From Pedobacter africanus (GTDB lineage: Bacteria > Bacteroidota > Bacteroidia > Sphingobacteriales > Sphingobacteriaceae), in NCBI RefSeq assembly GCF_900176535.1, contig NZ_FWXT01000001.1, positions 372,001 through 436,000 of the forward strand: a stretch of 64,000 bases of DNA, written 5' to 3'. This document shows positions 55,884-64,000 of the stretch, piece after piece; the stretch's first letter is position 1; each line of letters starts with the position of its first letter. The position numbers were made by a program, and so were the translations under genes. Under the pieces are notes generated by a model. That model did no database searches and had not been told where the DNA came from. It saw only the letters and a program-made list of their open reading frames with translations.

Positions 55884-58800
55884 ATGACTTACCAACGCCT
55901 TAACAAACTTACCGGATTTATACTCTTTGGTTTGGCTAGCCTTGTCTACTGGCTTACAATGGAACCCACCCTCAGTTTTTGGGATGCCGGGGAATTCCTG
56001 GCTGCTTCCAATAAACTTGAAGTAGGGCACCAGCCCGGAGCACCACTCTATTTGATGATTGGCCGGATGTTTTCCTTACTTGCCATGGGTGATACCAGTA
56101 AAGTAGCCTACTGGATCAACTTTAGTTCCGTCATTTTTAGCGCTGCAACCATTATGTTTTTGTTCTGGACCATCACTGCCCTGGCCACTAAACTCTACCC
56201 TAAAGAAAAAAGCAACACCCAAACGTTTGCTGTAATAGCAGCAGGAACCATTGGTGCGCTGGCCTATACCTTTTCAGATACTTTCTGGTTCTCGGCAGTA
56301 GAAGCCGAAGTTTATGCGCTTTCCGCGCTATTTACGGCCATTGTATTCTGGGCTATCCTGAAATGGGAAAATGAGCCTGACAACCGCTGGCTGGTATTTA
56401 TTGCCTTTATGATCGGTCTTTCTATTGGTGTACACCTGCTCAGCTTACTTGCCATTCCAACAATAGCATTGGTCTATTATTTTAAAACATCGGCCCATAC
56501 CGGGTTCACAGGAACACTTAAGGCATTTCTTTTCGGCTGCCTGCTGCTTGGCATCGTGCAGTTTGGTATTGTTCAATACCTGGTATTGGCGGCAGCAAAA
56601 TCTGATCTATTCTTTGTAAACACGCTTGGATACGGATTTGGAACCGGGGCATTTGCCTTTATCCTGTTGCTTGCTGCAATTATTGCTTATGGCATTTACC
56701 ATTCGGTCAGGTATCATAAATACCAGCTTAACCTTGCACTGGTATGTTTAACAGCAGTACTTTTTGGCTTTAGTTCCTATTTTATGATCATCATCCGGGC
56801 CAACGCCAAACCCAATATCAACCTGTCTAATCCCGACAATCCCTTTTCCTTGTACAGCTATCTTGGCCGTATCAATTATGGTGATACACCGCTTTTATAC
56901 GGACGTACTTTTGATACCCAACAAACAGGTATCAAAGAAACCGGCACCGAATACCGGAAAGGGGCAAAACAATACGAAGAATCTGGTAAAACTTATAAAG
57001 CAACCTACGATAAGAACATGTTGTTCCCGCGTATGCATAGCAATAAAGGCAGCCATCCTGCATTTTACCGTCAATGGGCCGGATTAAGAGAAGGAGAAAC
57101 ACCGGGTTTTGTACAAAACCTGGACTTTTTTAGCACTTACCAGGTTGGCTTTATGTACATGCGTTATTTCTTATGGAACTTTTCAGGAAGACAAAACGAC
57201 ATACAGGGACAGGGAAACCTTAAGGAAGGCAATTGGATCACAGGAATAAAGCCACTGGATGCCCTTCGTTTGGGTAAGCAATCTGTACTCCCTCCTTCCA
57301 TCACTGCCAACAAAGGCAACAATGCATTTTATGGCATGCCACTGCTGCTGGGCATTGCCGGTATCATTTACCTGTATAGGAAAAACAAGCAGATTACTAT
57401 AGTGCTGAGCGCACTTTTCTTTTGCACCGGACTGGCCATTATACTTTACCTGAACCAGGACCCCTTACAGGTCAGGGAACGGGATTATGCTTATGTAAGC
57501 TCATTTTATGCCTTTGCCATTTTTATAGGTTTTGGTGTGCTGGCCGTTAAAGAAGCATTAAAACGAATTGCAGGGCCTAAATTAAGCCTGGCCATCGCTG
57601 GTATAGTCAGTATGCTGATGGCCCCTGCAATCATGGGCGTTCAGGGTTGGGACGACCACGACCGTTCGGATAAAGAAACGGCACTACAGTTTGCTAAAAA
57701 TTACCTTAACTCCTGCGCAGCCAATGCGATACTTTTTACCAATGCAGATAACGATACCTATCCTTTATGGTATGCCCAGGAAGTAGAAGGGATCCGGACA
57801 GATGTAAGGGTAGTTAACCTGCAGTTTTTAGCAGATGCCGATTACATCAACCAGATGAAAAAACAAGCCTACCGCTCAGCACCACTCCCTATTGCAATGG
57901 AGGCTGATAAGTATCAAAAAGGGGTACGCGATTACCTTCCCTATATAGACTACGGCTTTAAGGACAGTGTAGAACTGAAAGACCTGCTGGCAGTACTTAC
58001 TTCAGATAATAAGGAAGACAAAGTAGAAATGCAGGGCGGTTCTTTTGAAAACTTTCTGCCTACGCAAAAATTAAAATTAAGCATTGATCCCGATCAGCTG
58101 ATCAGGACCAATACTATTGCAGCAAAAGATAAAGGCAGAATAGCAACCCAGATGGAATGGAACTTCAATAAGGATTTTGCCGGTAAGGCCGACCTCGCCA
58201 TTTTTGACATCCTGGTGCACAACAACTGGGAAAGACCAGTTTACTTCGGATCATCGCTTTCTGCGGACACCTACGTTGGCCTCGATAAATATCTGTATCT
58301 CGAAGGCCATGCTTACCGTTTGTTACCCCTTAAAAGAGAGGTGGGTGATAAACGTGACAAAACAGAACTGGCCAATACCGATGTGATGTACCGTAACACC
58401 ATGCATAAACTCAACTTTTCTGCTTTCAGGAAAGCAAGTTACCTGGATCCTGAAAGCAGACGGGTTGCGCATGATACCTGGGCTTTTCAAAATACGCTGG
58501 CCACAAACCTGATGCGGGAGGGCAAGAATGAGCAAGCAGGAGAAATCATGACAAAAAGCTTAAAGGAATTGCCTTTAAAACTGTATTCCATTCAAGATAC
58601 CTTAAACAGGCTCGAAACCATCAATATCCTTTATGGCTTAAATGACAAAACAAAAGCCGCCCAGCTAACCAGACAAACTTTTTCTTTTTTAGATCAGGAA
58701 CTCACTTACATTGCCTCACTGGAGCCGCGTCTGCAAATGGCTTCACTAAATGATATACAACTGGGCATGTATGTATTGGGCAATTTAGACGAACTCACTT

Positions 58801-58886
58801 CAAAAGGCGATGCACCAGACTTAAACCTGCAAGTTAAAAAACGATTTAAGGAACTCGAAGATACTTTTACAAGGTCGCTGGGCTAA
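55884..58886 (+). CDS. DUF2723 membrane glycosyltransferase-like protein
   Basis: 1000 residues. About 11-13 membrane helices in the first 575 residues, then a soluble extracytoplasmic part. Start region MEPTLSFWDAGEFLAASNKLEVGHQPGAPLYLMIG (core FWDAGEFLAAS and GHQPGAPLY) carries the acidic loop typical of GT-C enzymes; a TPR-like helical C-terminus follows about 800-1000. DUF2723 proteins resemble eukaryotic TMEM260, an O-mannosyltransferase. Predicted to use a lipid-linked sugar on the periplasmic side. Acceptor unknown here. Confidence 0.85.
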   Translation: MTYQRLNKLTGFILFGLASLVYWLTMEPTLSFWDAGEFLAASNKLEVGHQPGAPLYLMIGRMFSLLAMGDTSKVAYWINFSSVIFSAATIMFLFWTITALATKLYPKEKSNTQTFAVIAAGTIGALAYTFSDTFWFSAVEAEVYALSALFTAIVFWAILKWENEPDNRWLVFIAFMIGLSIGVHLLSLLAIPTIALVYYFKTSAHTGFTGTLKAFLFGCLLLGIVQFGIVQYLVLAAAKSDLFFVNTLGYGFGTGAFAFILLLAAIIAYGIYHSVRYHKYQLNLALVCLTAVLFGFSSYFMIIIRANAKPNINLSNPDNPFSLYSYLGRINYGDTPLLYGRTFDTQQTGIKETGTEYRKGAKQYEESGKTYKATYDKNMLFPRMHSNKGSHPAFYRQWAGLREGETPGFVQNLDFFSTYQVGFMYMRYFLWNFSGRQNDIQGQGNLKEGNWITGIKPLDALRLGKQSVLPPSITANKGNNAFYGMPLLLGIAGIIYLYRKNKQITIVLSALFFCTGLAIILYLNQDPLQVRERDYAYVSSFYAFAIFIGFGVLAVKEALKRIAGPKLSLAIAGIVSMLMAPAIMGVQGWDDHDRSDKETALQFAKNYLNSCAANAILFTNADNDTYPLWYAQEVEGIRTDVRVVNLQFLADADYINQMKKQAYRSAPLPIAMEADKYQKGVRDYLPYIDYGFKDSVELKDLLAVLTSDNKEDKVEMQGGSFENFLPTQKLKLSIDPDQLIRTNTIAAKDKGRIATQMEWNFNKDFAGKADLAIFDILVHNNWERPVYFGSSLSADTYVGLDKYLYLEGHAYRLLPLKREVGDKRDKTELANTDVMYRNTMHKLNFSAFRKASYLDPESRRVAHDTWAFQNTLATNLMREGKNEQAGEIMTKSLKELPLKLYSIQDTLNRLETINILYGLNDKTKAAQLTRQTFSFLDQELTYIASLEPRLQMASLNDIQLGMYVLGNLDELTSKGDAPDLNLQVKKRFKELEDTFTRSLG

Positions 58887-58903
58887 CACACCCCGGCAAA
58901 CAG

Positions 58904-58927
58904 AAAGGGGCTTTACAGCCCCTTTTT
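58904..58927 (+). terminator. Terminator of the DUF2723 gene
   Basis: Stem aaaggggct / agcccctttt around a tta(c) loop, ending in TTTTT, 17 bases past the stop. Confidence 0.8.
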
Positions 58928-58928
58928 A

Positions 58929-59564
58929 TTATTTATTAGGTTGAGGTGTTGTCCTCAGGTAAGGCTTGATCACCTTGTGCCCTTTGGGGAACCTGGCTGG
59001 GATATCTTCAGTCTTGATGCTGTTCATAACCACTACATCCTGCCCATCCTCCCAATCGGCCGGGGTGGCTACGCTGTAGTTGGCGGTAAGCTGCAGGGAA
59101 TCGATGACCCTTAGCACCTCGTTAAAGTTACGCCCCGTAGAAGCAGGATAAGTCAGCATCAATTTAACCTTTTTATCTGGCGATATAATGAACAATGAGC
59201 GTACGGTTAAAGTCTCAGAAGCATTCGGGTGGATCATGTCGTACAGATCGGCCACTTTTTTATCCTCGTCAGCAATAATCGGAAAGTCTACTTCCGTATT
59301 CTGGGTCTCGTTGATGTCCTTGATCCAGCCTTTATGAGACTCCGCAGAATCTACACTTAAGGCCAGCACTTTTACATTCCTTTTTTCGAATTCCGATTTC
59401 AGTGCCGATGTGCGGCCAAGCTCTGTGGTACATACCGGAGTATAATCTGCGGGATGAGAAAACAGCACGCCCCAGCTGTCTCCAAGAAATTCATAGAAAT
59501 CAATTTCGCCAATAGAAGTTTCCGCTTTAAAATTGGGCGCTGTGTCCCCTATTCTTAAACTCAT
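58929..59564 (-). CDS. 1-Cys peroxiredoxin (Prx6 type)
   Basis: 211 residues. Peroxidatic Cys45 in SHPADYTPVCTTELG, Arg in TVRSLFIISPDKKV, and the extended C-terminal domain of Prx6 proteins (PAGF replaced by ARFPKGH). Reduces hydrogen peroxide and organic peroxides in the cytosol. No second resolving Cys seen, consistent with 1-Cys mechanism. Convergent with the DUF2723 gene across the terminator. Confidence 0.94.
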   Translation of the reverse strand: MSLRIGDTAPNFKAETSIGEIDFYEFLGDSWGVLFSHPADYTPVCTTELGRTSALKSEFEKRNVKVLALSVDSAESHKGWIKDINETQNTEVDFPIIADEDKKVADLYDMIHPNASETLTVRSLFIISPDKKVKLMLTYPASTGRNFNEVLRVIDSLQLTANYSVATPADWEDGQDVVVMNSIKTEDIPARFPKGHKVIKPYLRTTPQPNK

Positions 59565-59637
59565 AATTTTATATTTTTAGGTGTAAACAAATGCATTAAC
59601 AAGATAAATAATAATGTCTACAAATTAAGTATAGTAT

Positions 59638-60582
59638 TTAAAATAATTCTCCCTGTTTTGTAATTTCTTCAGGCTTATTTATGAAATCAATTTCAGGCAC
59701 CTTGGCCCCCAAATGTTTGTTGAACTGCTGAATGGTATAATTGGCCAGGATCGGTGTATCTTTTTCATCATGCTGATGCAGAAAAAAGTATACTTTATGG
59801 AGGCCTTTATCCAACCAGATTTTAATTCTGCTAACCCATTCATCTATCCGGGCAAAGTCAGACGCCTGATGCGCCTGTCCGTTCCCTACAAATCGTATAA
59901 ATATTTCGGGTATGGTCAGTTCCATATGCACACAATCCCGCCTGCCGCTGGCATCGGTAATTACCACACCTTTTTTGAGCCGGGCGAGCATTTCAAAAAA
60001 ATGCGGGCGGACGGCATCGTCAGCAAACCAGTCCTCATGTCTTACCTCCACAAAAACCTCCAGATCAACAGGCAAATGTTTGAGGTAGTTTTCAAGCACA
60101 TCAAAATTCTTTGGACCAAAATTATCTCCAAGCTGCAAAAAGCAGGGCCCCAGGAATTTTCCAAATTCTGAAATACTTGATAAATAGAGATCAGTCGGTA
60201 CCTCTGCATCTTTTAACCTTTTAATGTGACTGATTGTCCGGGAGAATTTGGGGCAGAACACAAAGCCGTTGTCCGAGTTTTCTTCGGCCTTAACTTTCCA
60301 TTTACGGATCAGTTCAGCATTAGGGATGCTATAGAAAACCGCATTCAACTCTATAGAATTGAAATGTTTGACATATTCGTCTAAAAAATCGGCTTCTTTT
60401 GTTTTTGGGGGATAGATCATGTTAACCCACTCTTTACGCCCCCATTTTGCACAGCCTATGTAAAACGCAGGATGGCCAACAGGCTTGAGGCCTGCCAGTG
60501 TTTTTAAAGTTTGTTTACCGTCCTGGGGTAAAGTAAAATCTACATCTTTGATTTGGCTGTCTGCTACCTTTCCGAAATCCAT
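59638..60582 (-). CDS. DUF72 (YecE-like) family protein
   Basis: 314 residues, TIM-barrel DUF72. YIGCAKWGRKEWVNMIYPP, FNSIELNAVFYSIP, FVFCPKFSRTISH, FLGPCFLQLGDNF and FVEVRHEDWF are family hallmarks. Cytosolic. Function not firmly established. It ends 73 bases before the peroxiredoxin start on the same strand. Confidence 0.92.
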   Translation of the reverse strand: MDFGKVADSQIKDVDFTLPQDGKQTLKTLAGLKPVGHPAFYIGCAKWGRKEWVNMIYPPKTKEADFLDEYVKHFNSIELNAVFYSIPNAELIRKWKVKAEENSDNGFVFCPKFSRTISHIKRLKDAEVPTDLYLSSISEFGKFLGPCFLQLGDNFGPKNFDVLENYLKHLPVDLEVFVEVRHEDWFADDAVRPHFFEMLARLKKGVVITDASGRRDCVHMELTIPEIFIRFVGNGQAHQASDFARIDEWVSRIKIWLDKGLHKVYFFLHQHDEKDTPILANYTIQQFNKHLGAKVPEIDFINKPEEITKQGELF

Positions 60583-60605
60583 ATTGAAAGTCTATATAAA
60601 ATAAA

Positions 60606-60634
60606 ACCCCGAAACTTAGTTAAAGTTTCGGGGT
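60606..60634 (-). terminator. Terminator of the sigma/protease operon
   Basis: 11-bp stem accccgaaact / agtttcggggt with a seven-base loop, 23 bases past the protease stop on the minus strand, ending in TTTTAT. Confidence 0.82.
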
Positions 60635-60656
60635 CTTCAAATTTATGTGTCAATTA

Positions 60657-61751
60657 TTAATTATAAACTTTTATCATGAACACAAAGTCCTGCATCTTCT
60701 CAATCTGTTTGGTCACCTTCAGCCCCTGTAGCTGGTTCTTTTTAGTGGTGGCTATTCTCCTTACCAAAGAATCCTGAGGAATGGCATTTAAGGCCTCTGC
60801 TATGTATTTAGATTTTACGGCAAATGCGGCTCCATCTGAATTACTTTCTTTGGCATTGATAATGCCGATCACATTTCCATAATTGTCTAATAATGGCCCT
60901 CCACTGTTGCCGGGGTTTACATTAATGGCCACCTGGTAAGCCAGTGTATCACCATTAAAACCTGTTTTAGAACTCAGGTAACCTTTTCCAAATACCACAT
61001 CGTCTTTAGGATAGCCTAAAGTAAAAACCTGTTCGCCCATACCTGCGCTGCTTTTCTTTAATGAATAAGGCAAAGCTGCCAGCGGAGAAAATTCTTTGTC
61101 GGTAATTTTTAAAATGGCAATGTCATTTACAGGATCACTGTATACCATTTTAACTTTATAAGAATCGCCCTTATAGTTTTGCACATAAACAGAATCAGAC
61201 TTCTCAATCACGTGATGACTGGTTAAAATGTAACCATTGGATGAAAGTGCAAAGCCTGTACCACCAAATTTTCCCGGATTTACATTAGGTTTACTGGCAT
61301 TCTGGTTCGATTTCACATTTCTGATTAAACTGTTGGTTGAACTCCTAAGATTGTTCATCTCTTTGTTCAGTTTTTCATAAGAACCGTATTGCTGTGTATT
61401 TTGCTGTATAGAATAAATAGTGACTACGGTTAACAAAATAAAGGCAGCGGCCACAGCAATTGCAGCTTTATTTTTACGCCATAAATTCACAATGAAAGAT
61501 GGGTGCGGGCCAAGCTGCTTGCTCAATCCTTCCACATCTATACCGGCATGCACCTGGTTCATTCTGTGTTTTAAATCAGATATGGCGGCATAGTTATCCA
61601 TAGATTCCAGGAAAACCTTATGTGAAACGACCTTATGGTCAACTGCAGGATCGTTTAACCGCAATTGCTCGAAAGCTTTGGCTTCTGTCTCATTCAGTTT
61701 ACCGTTTAAGTAATCTTCTATTATACCTTCTAACTCTATCTCGTTTCTCAT
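60657..61751 (-). CDS. Membrane protein: anti-sigma-like N-terminus fused to trypsin-like protease
   Basis: 364 residues. Residues 1-85 form a short cytoplasmic helical part (LEGIIEDYLNGKLNETEAKAFEQL) resembling anti-sigma N-termini. One membrane helix about 91-112 (AIAVAAAFILLTVVTIY). A Gln/Asn/Ser-rich linker, then a trypsin-like domain about 160-320 with His180 in TSHHVIE, Asp210 in NDIAILKI and Ser283 in NPGNSGGPL, so a complete triad in the periplasm. No PDZ domain, unlike DegS or HtrA. Begins six bases after the ECF sigma stop. Inferred role: membrane sensor that holds the sigma factor and responds via its own protease or cleavage. Confidence 0.82.
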   Translation of the reverse strand: MRNEIELEGIIEDYLNGKLNETEAKAFEQLRLNDPAVDHKVVSHKVFLESMDNYAAISDLKHRMNQVHAGIDVEGLSKQLGPHPSFIVNLWRKNKAAIAVAAAFILLTVVTIYSIQQNTQQYGSYEKLNKEMNNLRSSTNSLIRNVKSNQNASKPNVNPGKFGGTGFALSSNGYILTSHHVIEKSDSVYVQNYKGDSYKVKMVYSDPVNDIAILKITDKEFSPLAALPYSLKKSSAGMGEQVFTLGYPKDDVVFGKGYLSSKTGFNGDTLAYQVAINVNPGNSGGPLLDNYGNVIGIINAKESNSDGAAFAVKSKYIAEALNAIPQDSLVRRIATTKKNQLQGLKVTKQIEKMQDFVFMIKVYN

Positions 61752-61757
61752 ATCAAA

Positions 61758-62324
61758 TTAAGATTGAAAAAATAATTTCTTTAACCTTTGTAAACATTTG
61801 TATTTCTGTGTTTTGGCATTATCTGTATTGGTATAGCCAAACTTTTCACAGATCTCCTGCATAGAAAGGTTATTTATGTAAAAATCCTGAATAATAGTTT
61901 TACAGGGTTCACCCAGGTGAAGAAGGGCCGACTGCATTTTTTCAAATTGCTGGTCTTTTTCTTCATGCTGTTCTACATCAGACTCCACCGCTATCACATC
62001 TTCAAAATCTGCAATGTCATTTGATTTCTTGCTTTGCTGCGAAAGCTTCTTTAACCAAATTCTTCTGCAAACAGAGTATATATACGTTTTAAGTTTACTG
62101 CTTAATTCAAAATTGCCGCCTTTTATCTTGTTATATAAAACGATTATGCCCTCCTGATACACATCTTTTGCATCATCTTCATTACCGTTATTATTCAAAA
62201 TAAACTGTAAAACCATCGGGAAATAACCCGTGTACAGTTTATTCAGCGCTTCTTCTGAGTTATTTAAGATGCCTAAAACAACCTCTCTATCCGTTGGAAC
62301 TGAACTGCTTAACTTATTACTCAC
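61758..62324 (-). CDS. ECF RNA polymerase sigma factor, partner of the protease fusion
   Basis: 188 residues from a GTG start. Region 2 about 20-95: NNNGNEDDAKDVYQEGIIVLYNKI (core EDDAKDVYQEGIIVLY), TYIYSVCRRIWLKKL. Region 4 about 130-185 with a helix-turn-helix (LSMQEICEKFGYTN). Upstream of and nearly touching the anti-sigma/protease gene, so likely autoregulated. Not similar enough to the PUL sigma at 24.1 kb to be its duplicate. Confidence 0.9.
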   Translation of the reverse strand: MSNKLSSSVPTDREVVLGILNNSEEALNKLYTGYFPMVLQFILNNNGNEDDAKDVYQEGIIVLYNKIKGGNFELSSKLKTYIYSVCRRIWLKKLSQQSKKSNDIADFEDVIAVESDVEQHEEKDQQFEKMQSALLHLGEPCKTIIQDFYINNLSMQEICEKFGYTNTDNAKTQKYKCLQRLKKLFFQS

Positions 62325-62460
62325 TAATTAATACCTTTATAGGTGAATGGTAACCCAATGTTAGCTAAAAAAAATATTTTTTTTTCTCTAATTTCGTTTA
62401 ATACTTAAATAAGGCCCGGGTAAACCACTTCAGGCCTATTTCAAACCTACATTTAATCTT

Positions 62461-63045
62461 ATGAACATACAAGCCGAACACTTTTTTGAGAAAGCCCATA
62501 AATGGAAAGAAGAGTTTTATTTGTTGCGGGAAATTGTGATCGGGAACAAGTTGCTTGAGGAGGATTATAAATGGATGCATCCCTGTTATACTTTTCAGGG
62601 AAAAAATATTGTTCTTATTCATGGATTTAAGAATTATTGTGCATTATTGTTTTATAAAGGTGCTTTGATGCAAAACACTGAAGGAATCTTAATCCAGCAG
62701 ACCAAAAATGTACAGGCGGCAAGGCAGCTCAGGTTTACCGATATAGGCCAAATCATAAAACTAAGGCCTGTGATTACGAAATACATTAAGGAAGCTTTGG
62801 AAATCGAAAAATCAGGAAAAAAAGTAGAAATGAAAAAAGCTGCGGACTACCCTGTCCCTGATGAATTTCAGGGTGTTTTGGCAGAAGACGAGGCTTTAAA
62901 CAAATCATTTTATGCTTTAACTCCGGGGCGGCAAAAAGGATACCTGTTTTATTTCAACCAGCCCAAACAGTCAAAAACCAGAGCAGCAAGAATTGAAAAA
63001 TACTATCAGCAGATTTTAGACGGAAAAGGTATTGATGATAAATAG
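62461..63045 (+). CDS. DUF1801 / YdeI family protein
   Basis: 194 residues, soluble. DUF1801 about 20-110 (DYKWMHPCYTFQGKNIVLIHGFKNYCALLFYKGAL, core HPCYTFQGKNI) and a YdeI-like C-terminal region (ALTPGRQKGYLFYFNQPKQSKTRAARIEK, core KQSKTRAARIEKY). Similar C-terminal signature to the protein at 33.7 kb. Function unknown; possibly iron- or stress-related by family annotation only. Confidence 0.85.
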   Translation: MNIQAEHFFEKAHKWKEEFYLLREIVIGNKLLEEDYKWMHPCYTFQGKNIVLIHGFKNYCALLFYKGALMQNTEGILIQQTKNVQAARQLRFTDIGQIIKLRPVITKYIKEALEIEKSGKKVEMKKAADYPVPDEFQGVLAEDEALNKSFYALTPGRQKGYLFYFNQPKQSKTRAARIEKYYQQILDGKGIDDK

Positions 63046-63066
63046 AGCTAAGAACAAACTTTTGGT

Positions 63067-63642
63067 ATGAACAATGTTCTTCTGTCACATATCCTAAATC
63101 ATTGTTCTGTTAAGCCAGATCAATTAGATTTACTCGACTCATTTTTTGAATACAGGATTTACAAAAAGAACAAATTGCTGTTAAGCGAAGGACAGCGCTG
63201 TCATGAAAAATTTTTTATCATCAAAGGTTGCACAAACCTTTTCTACCTTAAGCAAAACGGTACAGAACAGACCATCGACTTTGCGATAGAAAATTGGTGG
63301 ACATCAGACTTTATGGCTTTTCAGCAAAATACCGCTTCACAGTTTTCCATCCGGGCTGTAGAAACCACAGCAGTACTGGCCATCACTTACGAACAGCAGT
63401 GCAAGTTGCTTCAGCAGGTACCGGAATTAAGTGAGTACTTCCATCGTACATTTCAACGGGCATATGCCGCTGCTCAAATCAGGCTCAAATTGCTATACGG
63501 GTATTCTAAAGAAGAACTATATCATCATTTTAATCAAAAATTCCCAGCTTTTATCCAACGCGTGCCGCAATACCTTCTGGCTTCCTTTTTAGGCATTACC
63601 CCCGAATATTTAAGTGAAATAAAAAAGAAACGCATTTCTTAA
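63067..63642 (+). CDS. Crp/Fnr-family transcription regulator
   Basis: 191 residues. N-terminal cyclic-nucleotide-binding beta-roll about 20-115 (GQRCHEKFFIIKGCTNLFYL), dimer helix about 115-140, C-terminal helix-turn-helix about 160-190 (YLLASFLGITPEYLSEIKKKR). No FNR-type Cys cluster seen, so an iron-sulfur sensor is unlikely. Regulates an unknown set of genes; the AhpD-like gene 75 bases downstream on the same strand is a candidate target. Confidence 0.92.
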   Translation: MNNVLLSHILNHCSVKPDQLDLLDSFFEYRIYKKNKLLLSEGQRCHEKFFIIKGCTNLFYLKQNGTEQTIDFAIENWWTSDFMAFQQNTASQFSIRAVETTAVLAITYEQQCKLLQQVPELSEYFHRTFQRAYAAAQIRLKLLYGYSKEELYHHFNQKFPAFIQRVPQYLLASFLGITPEYLSEIKKKRIS

Positions 63643-63717
63643 GCCAGTTTAAGTTTTTTGCGTTTTTTAGTATCCAACTTTGTAACTGAAAACTTTAATA
63701 ATTTAAACAGTATAAAG

Positions 63718-64000
63718 ATGAAAAAACGTATCAACATCACCCCTGAAGAACAGCCAAAGGCCTACAAAGCGATGATGGCACTGGAAGCATACCTCGCCCA
63801 GATCTCCCTTTCCAAAACTTTAAAAGAGCTGATAAAGATCCGGGCCTCACACATCAATGGGTGTGCCTTTTGTATAGATATGCATACCAAAGATGCGATG
63901 AAAGAAGGAGAAAGTGTTCAACGCCTGTTTTTAACAAGTGCCTGGAGAGAAGCAACCAAATTTTTCACAGCTGAAGAACAAGTTGTATTAACAATGACAG
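63718..64000 (+). CDS. Carboxymuconolactone decarboxylase/AhpD-family protein, truncated by window end
   Basis: 94 codons seen, open at the window edge. ATG at 63718. The AhpD signature CAFCIDMH (Cys-x-x-Cys-x-x-x-His) occurs about residues 50-57 after LIKIRASHINGC. Family proteins are peroxidase-type disulfide reductants or decarboxylases; motif favours alkylhydroperoxidase. Follows the Crp-like gene in a frequent arrangement where the regulator controls it. Confidence 0.88.
   Translation, partial: MKKRINITPEEQPKAYKAMMALEAYLAQISLSKTLKELIKIRASHINGCAFCIDMHTKDAMKEGESVQRLFLTSAWREATKFFTAEEQVVLTMT

Noticed and set aside
60657..61751. Protease as a DegP/HtrA homolog
   Set aside because: No PDZ domain, and the N-terminal cytoplasmic part plus one internal helix and the adjacent sigma gene fit a different architecture.

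Overview
The window reads as chromosome of a Bacteroidota bacterium of the Sphingobacteriaceae, most like Pedobacter. Evidence: SusC/SusD pairs, FecI/FecR-type sigma/anti-sigma control, many lipoproteins with Bacteroidota-type lipoboxes, families largely confined to the phylum (DUF4843, PKD-like lipoprotein, DUF4296, TIGR02757, DUF2723), and TAnnTTTG -7 boxes. The species call is inference from protein character; no database search was possible. No rRNA, CRISPR array, phage or intact insertion sequence was seen, and no gene-free stretch exceeds about 260 bases.

Layout. (1) 1-3.5 kb: tail of a SusCD-type locus (DUF4843 lipoprotein, PKD-like lipoprotein, TlpA-like thioredoxin) closed by a strong terminator. 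(2) 3.6-3.85 kb: two identical tRNA-Pro(TGG) genes in tandem. (3) 4-24.7 kb, minus strand: a complete polysaccharide utilization locus (PUL). In transcription order it holds an ECF sigma factor, an esterase, a FecR anti-sigma, SusC with an STN signalling domain, SusD, an IPT+NHL lipoprotein, a TIM-barrel+NHL lipoprotein, a TIM-barrel lipoprotein, a GH20 hexosaminidase, a 52-residue secreted peptide, a GH78 rhamnosidase split in two frames, and an intact GH78. The enzymes point to a glycan with alpha-L-rhamnose and beta-linked N-acetylhexosamine, possibly acylated. (4) 24.8 kb: tRNA-Ser(GCT), then a PgpH-type HD phosphodiesterase. (5) 27-33 kb: thiolase plus a secreted protein, and two adjacent POT peptide transporters. 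(6) 33-41 kb: a polyprenyl-phosphate mannosyltransferase-like GT2, a YdeI-like protein, an operon proS / hypothetical / Cys-Met PLP enzyme / TIGR02757, and two envelope proteins. (7) 41-48 kb: UbiD-like decarboxylase, Dps, LysM-DPBB protein with uridine kinase, 3-oxoacid CoA-transferase A/B, and a sugar dehydrogenase-like lipoprotein. (8) 48-59 kb: DUF4296-mutS2; a five-gene operon yggS / GNAT / DUF3298 / aspartate kinase / methyltransferase; and a DUF2723 membrane glycosyltransferase. (9) 59-64 kb: 1-Cys peroxiredoxin, DUF72, an ECF sigma factor with a membrane anti-sigma/trypsin fusion, YdeI/DUF1801, a Crp-like regulator and a truncated AhpD-like gene.

Most unusual points: the G GGA AAA slippery sequence exactly where the GH78 gene changes frame; three adjacent PUL lipoproteins of which the middle one is a fusion of the domains of the outer two; a 32-base element duplicated on either side of the esterase between sigma and FecR; a susC leader with hairpins and overlapping mini-ORFs; and a sigma factor paired with a membrane protein joining an anti-sigma-like N-terminus to a trypsin-like protease.
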